Origin: Callaeas wilsoni
Lineage: Eukaryota > Chordata > Aves > Passeriformes > Callaeidae
Direction of reading: 5' to 3'
DNA: 64,000 nt
Assembly (NCBI GenBank): GCA_013398955.1
Contig: VWPU01013476.1
Location: 21,581 to 85,580, forward strand
Shown here in pieces: positions 35,402 through 46,130 of this stretch. The translations under genes were made by a program, and so were the position numbers. Below the pieces are notes generated by a model that had not been told where the DNA came from, ran no database searches, and saw only the letters and a program-made list of their open reading frames with translations. Each line of letters starts with the position of its first letter. The stretch's first letter is position 1.

Positions 35402-37496
35402 GAGATTAAATGTTTTAAGGAGGAACTGGTTAAGACTATAATTTAAGTAGGTCTGCAGCCTAGTTCTGCCAGGTAAGTGGCATTGAGTGGCCCCTGAGGA
35501 CAGCAATATGATTAAGAAAATTGAATATTTAAAAAAAGTAGTACCAACATGAGCCAAAGCCTCTCCTCAGTTATGCAGAGGTCGTTTGCACTGTAAGAGG
35601 AAAGTGGCAGCCCATTAAAATTAACACTGAATTCTTTCTCATCTAACCCTTGGGAAGAGCTGTGTATGTATTGGTAGTCCTTAAAAGGGCTCATTTTGTG
35701 TGATCTTTTTTGTCTCTAAGGGTGTGTAGCCTGGAGAGGGAGTGGGTAAGCAGTTTTCTTTCATTTTTGCAAGCTTTGTATTTCACTCACATTAAAGGCT
35801 GACAGCAGGTGGCACGGAGGGATCTGAAGTGGTACAAGGGCCCTAATCCAGCAAAAGTTTAGGAAAAAAAAATCTCTGATACTTTCTCAGCTCTTCGTAC
35901 TGCCCAAAATTATCCAAATTGCTCCAGCTGGTTTTTACAGAGAGCTGCAAGAGTTTGTGTGAGGTTGCTCTGCACTTTGTGACCCAAGTCTCTTCACTTC
36001 TGACTTGCTTCCAGATTTGGGAGGACAAAGTGAGAGTCTGACCCCAGCAGGTCATCAGGAGTTTTGCCTTGGATTAGGGTGAAGATTTGCAGCTTCCTAA
36101 TGGACAAGATTTCATTTGTTCTGCACAACATTTAAATACAAGGGTCCTTTTCCTGGTGATTGCAGAACTTTCACTGGGAAACTCTTAGCAGTATTCGGCT
36201 CCCTGAGGATGTGATGCTGTGAGCTGCTGCCTGCCTAGTGCTCCCAGGGAAGTCAAGAAAGAGACTTTGCACTTGGTCCAGGTTGAAAACTGATCATGTG
36301 AAAGGATTTAAATTTTAAAGTTTCTGGAAGCGTAAACTGCCTTCGTTAACATTTTGGGCAGCAACTGGAGTGTTGGTCTGGAGAGGAGGAGCTGGTTAGA
36401 AAATGAATTGATTTTTCTCTGCTAAATGGGAAGCAGCAAAGAGTGGATGTATGTGACAGCAAATACAATGAGTGCACAGTCTGGTAGTAAGTGTTCCCCC
36501 CAGGGTCCCTCATGGAATATAGTGTGAGCCCAAAGCTATGGGATATACATTGTTTCCCTAGACTTCCTAAAAGGGGACATTCACCCAGCTCCAGACATTC
36601 CCATCCGTGACCATGGGTGTTTTGTGATGTTCACCATGCCCAAGGGTGCCCATGACAACGCTTTAGTGGTTCAAAAGCTCGGGCACAGGAATGCATTTGC
36701 AGGAATTCAGGCTGGAATTCCATGTGCCTCCTTCTCCTGGAGCGTCTGGCTTTGCTTCCAACCCAACAGCAGCAACCCATTACACTCTCCAAATCCAAGA
36801 CAATTACTTCTCTTTAGTAAGCTTTTCTAAAATACTATATTGCATAAAATTAATGCTTCAGAAAATTTTTATGGACCAACTTCGGTGGTTGAAAAAAGAA
36901 GCTCTTTTGTAACATTAGCCATAGTAGATGTTATTTGTCGTGGTCTAATATATGGATGTGGTGTTTCATTAACTGAAGCAGAGCAACAGGGCTTATTAAT
37001 TTTTAGCTCTTGTGCTGAGGGTGCCTGGTGTAACTCCCTGAGGCAGTGCCTCAGGAGGGAATGGCACTTTGGCTTGGATGGTTTCTTTCCCGACTCAGTT
37101 TTCAAGATGCCAAGGTGAGGATGAAGAAGTGGAAGCACCAATGCATCCTTCTACCCGTCAGGTATTTGGGAAGATGTCCTGCCTTTAAAGAAGCTCATTT
37201 GGCCCCTTGTTCAATGACAAGCTGTAGGACCTGACCAGCAAGTCCTGCGGAGGAGAAAGTAACTCTTTTTGTTTAAAAGGCCACTAATTTGTAGTTGCAC
37301 TTAAGAAAACGCTTTAAGCAAAATAATAATGTAGAGATCTACTGCAAGTGGAGACACTCTCCACATCCACTCCTGTGCCATTTCTTACTTTACCATTAGG
37401 AGATGTTCCCAATACACATTTTGTCATTTCATGTCGCAGCCATTTGCTACCATTGTCATTTTCCTTAAACCAGGAGCACCTGTGTTGGACCATATG

Positions 37497-37565
37497 AAAT
37501 CCATGGAGGTTGGACTTGATGATCTTGGAGGCCTTTTCCGACCTCAGTGATTCCGTGATACGAAG
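37497..37565 (+). mobile_element. CR1-type LINE 3' end fragment
   Basis: Shows GAGGTTGGACTTGATGATCT and CTTTTCCGACCTCAGTGATT followed by a CCGTGATACG tail, a diverged CR1 3' end. It is short and 5'-truncated. It lies in AMZ1 intron 1 in antisense orientation. Confidence 0.85.
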
Positions 37566-38163
37566 GAGCAATGTCCCCATGCGGATGGAACCTGTGCCTG
37601 TGCTCTGGCACCTGCAGGATCCCAACAGGGCAGGGAAGGAGCCTGTGCTGGGAATCTCATCCAGTTCATGGACATCCTCCCCTTTTTTTCTGTTATTTGC
37701 GTATTTCATATTGTCCATCATCTCATCCACACAGCAAAGAGGAGACATGAAGAACCCAAAGGTTTTGGCACTTGGCTCCTTGTCTGCTCCTGGCAACGGT
37801 GCTTTCCAAGGATTATGTTGCAGGGCCCCAGTTGTGGCCTTTCTGCTCGTGGTGCTCCACAAGGCAGGAGCTCCAACACATTCCCTGAGTCTGGCTTTCA
37901 GCACCACTCAGAGGTTTCAGATCAGACTGGGCACATTACACAAATATGTTTACTATGGAATCTGACAGATTTTTTTTTTATGGTGAGTGTTTTCACAAGA
38001 AATGCCCCAAAATCCAGGCTCAGCACGAGACACCTGAACAGTCTGTACATTCCCTTTCCCACAGTAACCTGTTAATGTGCTTCATGTGCAATTCAGGTTA
38101 CTCATAAATAATTCTCTTTGCAAATCAGACACATATAAATTATTCTCTGTAATTGAAAATTAC

Positions 38164-38192
38164 CTATGAATTATTCTGTTTGTAATTCATAG
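38164..38192. repeat. Perfect 10-bp inverted repeat (hairpin)
   Basis: CTATGAATTA, nine-base loop, TAATTCATAG. It sits within an AT-rich stretch (about 38100-38215) in which TTATTCTCT-like words recur. No coding role. Confidence 0.9.
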
Positions 38193-39716
38193 ATATGTCA
38201 TTTATTCTCTAATATATTGACATTGCTTTATTGGATAGATATGCCTGGGCCTGACAGTAACAGGGTGATTCTCAAAGGCCGAGGCAACATCATACAATGT
38301 GAGTTCATTTGGGATATTCTGACAAGACAGGGATGGTCTTGTGTGCAGAAATTCCATGTACAGGTCCAGAAAGGGCACTCAGTGCATTAAGGATTTATTT
38401 GGTATTGTACAGAATTTGCCCCTAACATTGCAGAGATTGTTTTGGGTTTTTTTAAATTTATTTTTAAAGCTGGTCATTCTGAAGTTATTTATTTTATAAG
38501 CCAACTTGTAAGTAATTTCTAACTCTGACTCTCCCATAGGCACTGCAGGTTGCAGATGCACAGAAGGAGATTCCCTCCATTCCCTTCCCCTCTCAGCTCT
38601 TGTGAAGTATTTGGAGGCAAACTGACTTAACCCGGGCTCTTCGGGTGTCAGAGAGACCTTAGCGGGGTCTCTTAACTCTGATTAATTACCTTTGTTAGGT
38701 GCTGCACTGTAAACAAACAGTGATAGTGCAGAAAATTCATCGCCAGTCAACAGAAATGAAAAGCCCCGAGCAAACATAACGAGCGATAACTAATTATCAA
38801 CACATGCTCCAGTTGCTTAACAGCTCTTGCCCTGAGATTTGCGCTTGGTGTCTGCTACTGCTGCTCCAGGATCAGCCTCTCCTCCCAGTGCTTCCCAGGA
38901 CTGCACCGATGGCAGCCTGAAAGCCATTCTTTCAATGTATTTGTTGACATGTATAGAAAGAGATTTTTCTTGACCGAGAAGCTCTGCTCCAAATAAAATT
39001 CTCACTGGTCCAGCTCCTTCCTCGAGGAGCTCAACACAGCCCCTCGCACAGAGCCAGGCTTTGCCTGCTGAGTAGGCTCAGCTGTTGAGGTCACACCAAA
39101 TCTGTTTGGCCAGGTTCAGACCTGAAATGGGCGTATTTTGAGATACCCAGCAGTTTTCAGAACCAATCCCCTCTGCTCACAGAGAAAATCCTCTCTGGAC
39201 CTGCTCAGCCCTCTACTTGCACCCCCATGGAGCTGTGGCATCCTCTGTTCGCTTGGCATCAAGTGGCCACAAAGCACTGAGTCAGATCTCCGTGTGTTCC
39301 AGCCCATAAACTCAGATAAAGCCTTCTGGCCTCACGTAGTGCCAGATCCCAATAATATTTGTGTGTAATGTCTCTAGAATATGTCTGTGGCTCAGAAACA
39401 GATGGTCTCGAGAAGAGTCATTCCTGGTGCTGTGGAAACCTTCAGGGATTCACACGTGCATTTACCAGGAGGAGAATCTGCCTGTCCTATTGGAACTGTG
39501 ATTGATGTGGTACTGCTGCAAGACTCACTCCTGGAAGTTTGTCCTCCCAGGAATCTGCCTCATTAATTAACTTGGACTGCTGGACAAGTTAAATGGACAA
39601 CTCAACAATATGCAAAAAGGGTTTGCAAGGTGAAAGACAAGATTTGTAAAGGTCATCAAATACCTAAGATGGAGGCAGATGCTTCCATCTGTCCTTACTT
39701 AAATATTCTTATTTAA

Positions 39717-39740
39717 GTGTTCTTAAATATTTAAGAACAC
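39717..39740. repeat. 24-bp perfect palindrome
   Basis: The two arms GTGTTCTTAAAT and ATTTAAGAACAC are exact reverse complements with no loop. An adjacent overlapping inverted repeat (ACTTAAAT and ATTTAAGT at 39697-39718) makes a double fold-back structure. Confidence 0.95.
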
Positions 39741-40439
39741 ATACACATCCACTTTGCCCTTGATTTTGTTTTATGTTAAAGCCTGCTCTCTCAATACGCT
39801 GTGCTTCATTTTAATATGTACTGAGGACATACATTATCCCTCGTTTCAGCCTTCTCTTCTTTGGATTTTATTTATTCTGTGCTCGTACAAAAAGCTACCC
39901 TATTTTTCAGTGCCTGCTATTTGAGGCTCTCTGTGTCATGCAAACATACATGAACTTCTCTGTGCTACCCTCTAGAAAGTAAGCTGGCAGTATGTGCCTT
40001 TCCCCCTCCTCCCCCTCATCACCCGTTTATTCACCATTTTCAGTGTTTTCTCTGTTCATTTTAGTCTGGTTAAACTGCCCGTGATGCTTCTCCCATGCAC
40101 ACATGTGATGTAGGGCTGGCTGTGTTCTCCTTCCCTGGCTCTGACATGAAATAATCCTCCACAATCCATGTCTGCGTGCCGTGCACTTGCTAACCAGAGA
40201 CCCAAAAGCACCGAGCAGCATCTATCAGAGCTGTACAACAATCGTAGCACTGCAGAGATACCCGAGCTCTAATCACTCACAGCTCCAGGCACTTTGCTCT
40301 TCATCATACTTGTCTAGACAGACTAAATGGTCTCTGCGAGACAACCCCAGTGTTACCCAGGAAAGCGGCTGCGTTTTCCATACGGATGAACTCCCAAGCA
40401 GGTATGGCTAAGGGTGGGTATTCCCTGGAGCACGGGCGT

Positions 40440-40469
40440 TATAAAAGTGGCTCATCCCGCGGTATAAAG
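40440..40469 (+). promoter_or_regulatory. Two TATA boxes facing the + strand
   Basis: TATAAAAG (40440-40447) and TATAAAG (40463-40469) occur 23 bp apart at the edge of the CpG island. A strong splice donor (CTTT then GTAAGTGG, 40518) follows on the same strand. This would suit a short first exon of a + strand transcript antisense to AMZ1. No product is recognised. Confidence 0.35.
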
Positions 40470-41363
40470 GCACGGGAACGCGGTGCCTCCTCCTCCTCCC
40501 AACACATCAAGTGCTTTGTAAGTGGAGCCGCCAGGTCGGGGATGTTTGTGGGCATTTTACAGCCCAGGAGAAGGAGGGGACTCCAAGGTATTACTACAGC
40601 CAGCGTGTCTGGGGGGGACAACGACAGAGCCCAAACTCACGATTTCGTGGGGGCCGGCTGTACCCTGATCCCCGGCCGGCTCTGCCAGCCGGAGGGCTGC
40701 TGCGTACGAGGCACGTTCTGGAAGCGCTGCAGAAGCAGGTGCTGCTCCTGGGACACCTGAACCCTCCCCGGCCCCGCTGACGTGGGAAAGGGGCCGTTGA
40801 TGCTGGTCCCCGCTGTGGGAATCACACGGGTGGGTGTGCAGGGAGAGAACAAGTCCCCCAGCGCTCTGGGACGATGCAGCAGGCAGCAACACCGAGCTCA
40901 GCCTCTGGCATCGCAAACCCCCCGGAGGGTGCACCAAGAGTGCCCGGGTAGGAGCTCCAGAGCCCCTGGGGATGATGCCCGGAGCGCAGTCCCTAATCCC
41001 CGGCGGGAGCCGCCCCGAGCGCGATCGCCAGCCCCAGGAGGGGGGTGCCCTAAGCGTGACCCGCCGCGCACCGGGGGAGGCTGCCCCGAGCACGGCCACC
41101 ATCACCCGCGGAGCGATGCCATCGCCGGGGAAGCGCTGCCCATTACTCCGGGAGATGCCCCTAGCCCGGCCACCCTCCACCGCGGAGCTGTGCCCGTCAC
41201 CCCGGGGGCGATGCTCATCACCCCGAGAGATGCCCCAGCCCGCCGGGGGGGTCCCGCCGCACGCCGGGGCCGCCCGGATCCCCTTCCCACCTGGCCGTAC
41301 CCTCCCCCGATAAGGCGACCCCGCGACCCCCCCGATCTGCTCGGGGGACAGGACAGGACTCAC

Positions 41364-41530
41364 CGCCCGCCGGGCCGGGACTGCGGAGGCCAGGAGGAGC
41401 GGCAGGGCCGGGGCACCCGGCTCGGGGCTGGCGAGGCGGAGCGGAGCCCGGTAGCGGCGGCGGCGGCGGCAGGAGGAGCAGCAGGAGGAGGAGGAGGAGG
41501 AGGAAGAAAAGGGGGAGCAAAGGGGGGCTC
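41364..41530 (-). other. AMZ1: Proposed AMZ1 non-coding first exon
   Basis: A strong minus-strand donor (GCGGGCG then GTGAGTCC) lies at 41363-41358 inside the CpG island, the only obvious donor upstream of the first coding exon in a promoter-like setting. The 5' boundary is a guess. The transcribed part would include the GGC and GAG simple repeats on the opposite strand (41452-41512). Human AMZ1 also starts with a non-coding exon as I recall. Confidence 0.45.
41452..41512. repeat. GC-rich trinucleotide run (GGC)n and (GAG)n
   Basis: A (CGG/GGC)6-like stretch passes directly into (AGG)n on the + strand, at the presumed AMZ1 transcription start. Confidence 0.9.
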
Positions 41531-41639
41531 GGCCTCGCCGCCGGGAGCCCGCGGGATTCGCCGAGCGGCCGCCCAGAGCCGCCTCCTGCCGGGGCGAGGG
41601 GCAACCGCCGGGGAGCGCCCGCCGAGCCGGGCGAGGGAC

Positions 41640-42000
41640 ACGGGGCCGGGAGGGGACATGGGGGCAGGGACAGGACACGGGGCGGGAGGGGACATGGGGA
41701 CAGGGACAGGACACGGGTGCGAGAGGGGACCCGGGGTGCGGGAGGGGACCCGGTGTCCCGGAGGGGACACCACGGTGGGTGAGGACAGGACGCGGTGTGC
41801 GGGGCAGGACGGAGGGTGCGGGAGAGGCACGGGAAGGGGGGACACGGTGCAGAGGGGACACGGCGTGAGCGGAGCAGATGGAGACTGGGAGCAGGACACG
41901 GGGTCCGGGAGGGGACGCGGGGTGCGGGGGGCAGACACGGGTAGAGGGAGGGGACACGGTGCGGAGGGGACACGGGGTGCGCGGGCAGGACGGGCCCGGG
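41640..42000. repeat. Imperfect GGGGACACGGGG-type minisatellite
   Basis: Degenerate copies of GGGACAGGACACGGGG and GGAGGGGACACGGTG-like words recur throughout, with irregular spacing of about 12-25 bp. It sits just upstream of the proposed AMZ1 first exon and its G-runs are dense on the + strand. Confidence 0.8.
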
Positions 42001-45000
42001 AGCGGCGGTGGCGGGTCCCGCTCGGCTGCCGGAGCCTGGGAGAGGAGCGGGAGCGCAGGCAGCCCTCGTTTTGGAAAGCGCATTCCCGAAAGAGCCCAGG
42101 GCTGAGCAGCGCAGCAGTGCTGGGGGGTGGAAACCCTTTAATCTGTGCTCTAATGAGCGCTGGGCGAGGAGCGGGTGTCTGGGGACTGGCTGTGCCGGTG
42201 GCTGGTGCCATCCCCGCCCTGCGAGCCGTGTTTGCAGTAGCCTTGATGCGTCGCTCACAGCATCGCTCCCACATGACCTGGATGCATTTCTGTGTCCCAC
42301 GATGTCCTTTAATTCGGGAATATTATCTGTTCTTTGAAAGGTTAATTACATTAAAGGAGTGGATCTCTGTTCCCATTTCTTCATGGCTTCATTTATTCTG
42401 CCTTTCATGTTTTGATCCTCTTCAGTGCTTTGATCCCTCATTTCTGCCATCCCTGGATGGAAGGAAAAAGGGATACCCTGGCTGGGACCCAAGCATGTCC
42501 CTAAGTGACATAAAGTGAAATTAGAAAAAAAAAAATATTTTACTGCCTCAGGAGCTGTAGAAGTCCTGGAAGCCCAAATGCCATCTGCACGTCCAGCACA
42601 ACCACGGGCCTTGCAAGGGCCAGCAGAAATGTCCTGCCAGAGCCGTGGTGGCCATGGGAGTGGACAGATGACCGCGTGCTGTGCTGCAGGATTAGCAAGG
42701 GATGAGACCATCACTGCATGCTGCAGCCTGTGTGCCCGGGACCTGCATTGCTCTGAAGGCACTGGCAGCATCATTGGTGAAAAATTGCCCTAATTTGCTG
42801 CTCTCATAATCAGGCCAAGGCGAAGCAGCAGCTTCTCCTGGCAGCAGTGACTGCTCGTGAATCTTCCTTGTGGGAAACTTTCCTAAGATTCAGCATGTGG
42901 GAAGGGCAGGAGGGAATTCTGCGGCCTTGCAATAGCATCTTCTTCCACTTCAGCTGCTACCAAAGCACGGGAGATGCCCTCTGTGCTGTTTTAATTAGTT
43001 GCTGCTTGTAATGAGGCTTTATTTGTATTAATTACTTAAATTATGTATTTATGAGTTGCTCTGAGTACACCATCAACATGTTTAGAACCATAACAAGCCT
43101 CAAAGAGTCAGCTCCTACATGAGGAAGATGTGAACTGAAAAACCAAACACACTGATACAGTGTGCTCCCAAAATGCTTTCTTTTTTTGTTAAACCTATTG
43201 TAAACTTAATAATTAGTAGTTGGCTTAGCTGCCAGCCCACTGACTGACCAGCACAGGTAAACAGGAGTGGTGGTGGTGTTAAATGTTCTAATAATGATGC
43301 ATTTGTCCTGGGCAGACACAGGAGAAGGTGGGCAGTCCTTGCCCAGCAGAGCTGGCAGTGAGGGACACGGAGGAAGGGACAGAGACAGTGATGAGGAAAC
43401 AGCCACCCAGTCACTCTGTGACTTTCCAGGAGGCAAGTGGTTTTATTAAGAGAAGATCAGTAGAAAAGGAAGGGAAAAGGGTACAGGAGGTGGTCAAAAC
43501 TCGGATGAGAAGACAACCAGGAGTTTGAGAGAGCAGTGAATCAGAGGGATGGGGATTTGGGGCCGTGGAGGGAGCGGAAGGGCGCCAGGACAGCTGCGCT
43601 CAGCATTCGCTCAGCTGCGATTAGAGCTGGTCACAGCAGAGACGTGATGCTCACCACAAGTGCCCTTTATCTGCAGTGATCAGCAGCAGTCACCATTCTG
43701 CTCTAAAATCAATTGTTTATCCGGAGCTGGTTTTCCTGGAGTGGCCACAATCTGTGTCCTCCACGTGGGAGGATGTAAAATACAGAGGCACCTGCCTTGG
43801 GCAGGTGAGTGCAGGAAACTTCACGGGGCAGCACATCTTCAGGGAGAAGCAGAATGAAAAAAATCCCAAATCTGCTACCTGAGACTGGAATTTAAGCAAC
43901 TGTAGCTATTTAGCTGAAGAAAGTTGTATAGATACACAAAATGAGGAGAAAAGGCAGGTACCCATGAGCTGTGTAAGACAGAGAGAAGAGACAGCCCAAA
44001 CCCACAGCTGCAGGCTGAAGCCAGACTAATTGAAATGAGAAAATAGACATTAATTTTTAAAAGAATGAAGTTGATTAGCTGCTGGAACAAATTACTGAGG
44101 AAAGTGAAAGTCTTCCCATGTGATAAGGTTTTCTATTCAAGATAAGATGCCTTTCCTCAAGTGGGCTCCAGCCAAGCACATGTTCCTGTGTTCAGCAGAG
44201 TGAGGATGGGGTGAAATGTAGTGGTTTCTGCTCCGAGAAGGTGAAGAGATGACTTTGTGGCCCCATCTTGATTTTAGGAAATGAATTGAAGGCTGTGCTC
44301 TTGGCATGGATTTCTAAATCCCTCCTGGGTGGTGCTCATTTCAGTTTGTGCTGCCACCACAAAGCATGAACGCACACAAGCAAACTTTCTGGAAGTTTGG
44401 ACCTTAGCAGCAGCCCAGAGAGAGCAGAGTGGGTTCAGCTCGTGTTGTCTCTTTGCTGGGCAGCCACAAAGCCCTGACCTACATTTGGACAGCACTGTAG
44501 AGCTACCAGCAGCTCCAATGTTGGTCCTAAAGCAATTGCAGCCACAGCTCTCTCACCTCCAGACTGTGTTGTGCACAAGGAGGAGAATTAGGGAATGCAC
44601 ACACAAAAAGGGTACGAAGCTAATCTCATGTTGCTGCTTCTATGGAAATGAGGCAACTGCAAAATCTGCCAGGAGGAACAGGCTGAAAAGCCAAAGGGTG
44701 AGATCTCCTACATGTTAGTGGTGATGGAAAGGAGGAGAAACAGGACTGACTGGTTTGCACAGGAGATTGAGAGTTCCCATCCTGGGAGGTACTGGGAGGA
44801 TGTAGCAGAGAGCTGTCTGGGGTCAGGTTCGCTCCCTTTGCAAACTGAAGGTCTGGTGGTGTGGTTCTGGTAGAGGGTCTGAGGCAGGAGATGAGTTATT
44901 AAGGAAAGATTTCACCTTGAATGAGAGAGTCTGAGGGACTCCATCTGACAAAGCTACAGGAGGCTTTTGCTTCCTTACTGAAATCAGTTGATTTGGCTCC

Positions 45001-46111
45001 CTGCCACACATCAGAGGGCATGGAAAGGGGATGAAATGTTCCTTGTCTCCTCCACTGATACCATAAAAATGCAGTGCATTGTCCTGGTGCTGTGAAAAGG
45101 CCCCTCCTCTGCCCAGCTGCTGCCCTGGATTGGGTAGTGCCATCCCAGTCGTGTGCCAGGACATGCCCTGTGATGCTGCCTCGTGCCCCATCCATCACCC
45201 TTCCCCAAAAAGCCCTACGGACGAACCTCATGGAGGCGTGGATGCACAGCGATGTGAGTGTGGCACTCGCGGATTTCCACGATTCCCTTGAGAAAGCCGA
45301 GGCAGCTGGGATGGGCAGCAGTGAAGGACAGCTTCCTTCCCTCCGTAGGAGGTGGCAGAAGAGCAGCAGAGAGCAGCAGGCACCTTCTGGTAGGTGATGG
45401 AGTGGGGGCACCAGCGTCCCCAAGGCAGCGCCAGACCAGCACGATTGTCCCTCTCTGCTGTGTTCTGGCACCGGCCAGGCTCCACTGGCAGCTTGGGGAG
45501 GAGCTTTAATGAAAACAAATGTTTGGCTGGTGTTACTGTAGTGCCACAGACTTCAAGGAACAAACAGAGAGAGCCCAGCCCCTCTTTGATTAGCGAGTGC
45601 AATCTGCTGCCACTGCTGATGCTGGAGGAGAAGATAAGAGAGGGAAAAAGAGAACAGCTCTGGAGTGAAGATGAAAACAGTGGGCAGAAGATCTGTGGGC
45701 GGATGAAAGCGAGCCATTTATTTGCAAATAAGTTGCTAGATCAGGCTCCATGTGCATCTGGGCAGCTTCTAATACTACGGGCTTATTCAGAGCTGAGAGT
45801 TTTGACTGGAGTTGGAGACTCTTGAGACATCAGCCCACATGTCTAGGCAGTAGCTGGTCCAAGTCTGTCTTGTGCCAGTCAAAGGAAAATATAAGGGTCT
45901 TCTTCGTATTTTACCACTGATTTTGTGTCTCTCTGTAGGAAGTCAGTGTGGCTGCTCCATGATTCATTCCCATGAGGAAGCATGATTTCAGGCCCCCAGA
46001 TGGTTGCAGAGGCAGAAGAGGGGGCAGATAGATATTTTTATAGCCAGGAGAATGCCACTTCAGTGTACAAATCTGGCCTGGCTCAGAAGATCTGGGGAAT
46101 ATAGAGAATGA

Positions 46112-46130
46112 TTATTTATTTATTTATTTT
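46112..46130. repeat. (TTTA)n microsatellite
   Basis: About four uninterrupted TTTA units. Nothing else of note around it. Confidence 0.9.

Larger units (their letters stand above)
34061..41363 (-). other. AMZ1: AMZ1 intron 1 (between the proposed non-coding exon and the first coding exon)
   Basis: About 7.3 kb. Contents: a 16-A tract at 35386-35401, a CR1 fragment at about 37497-37565, an AT-rich block of degenerate TTATTCTCT repeats with a perfect inverted repeat (38164-38192), a 24-bp perfect palindrome (39717-39740), and TATA boxes facing the + strand at 40440-40469. No other coding gene is recognised. Confidence 0.7.
40430..42090. promoter_or_regulatory. AMZ1: CpG island, probable AMZ1 promoter region
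   Basis: Very GC- and CpG-rich, especially 40900-42060, and placed upstream of the AMZ1 coding exons, where its promoter is expected. It contains a (GGC)n/(GAG)n run and an imperfect GGGGACACGGGG-type minisatellite. Very long open frames cross it on both strands, but these are composition artefacts. Confidence 0.8.

Noticed and set aside
37314..37907. Minus-strand open frame of 197 codons
   Set aside because: It crosses a CR1 fragment, has no recognisable domain and sits inside AMZ1 intron 1.
40557..42083. Minus-strand open frame of 508 codons, rich in Pro, Arg and Ser
   Set aside because: It spans a CpG island, is low complexity and is overlapped by equally long frames in two other minus frames and on the + strand. 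This is a composition effect.
40782..42518. Plus-strand open frame of 578 codons
   Set aside because: Gly/Arg-rich product of GC-rich minisatellite DNA in the AMZ1 promoter island; no domain and no splice logic.
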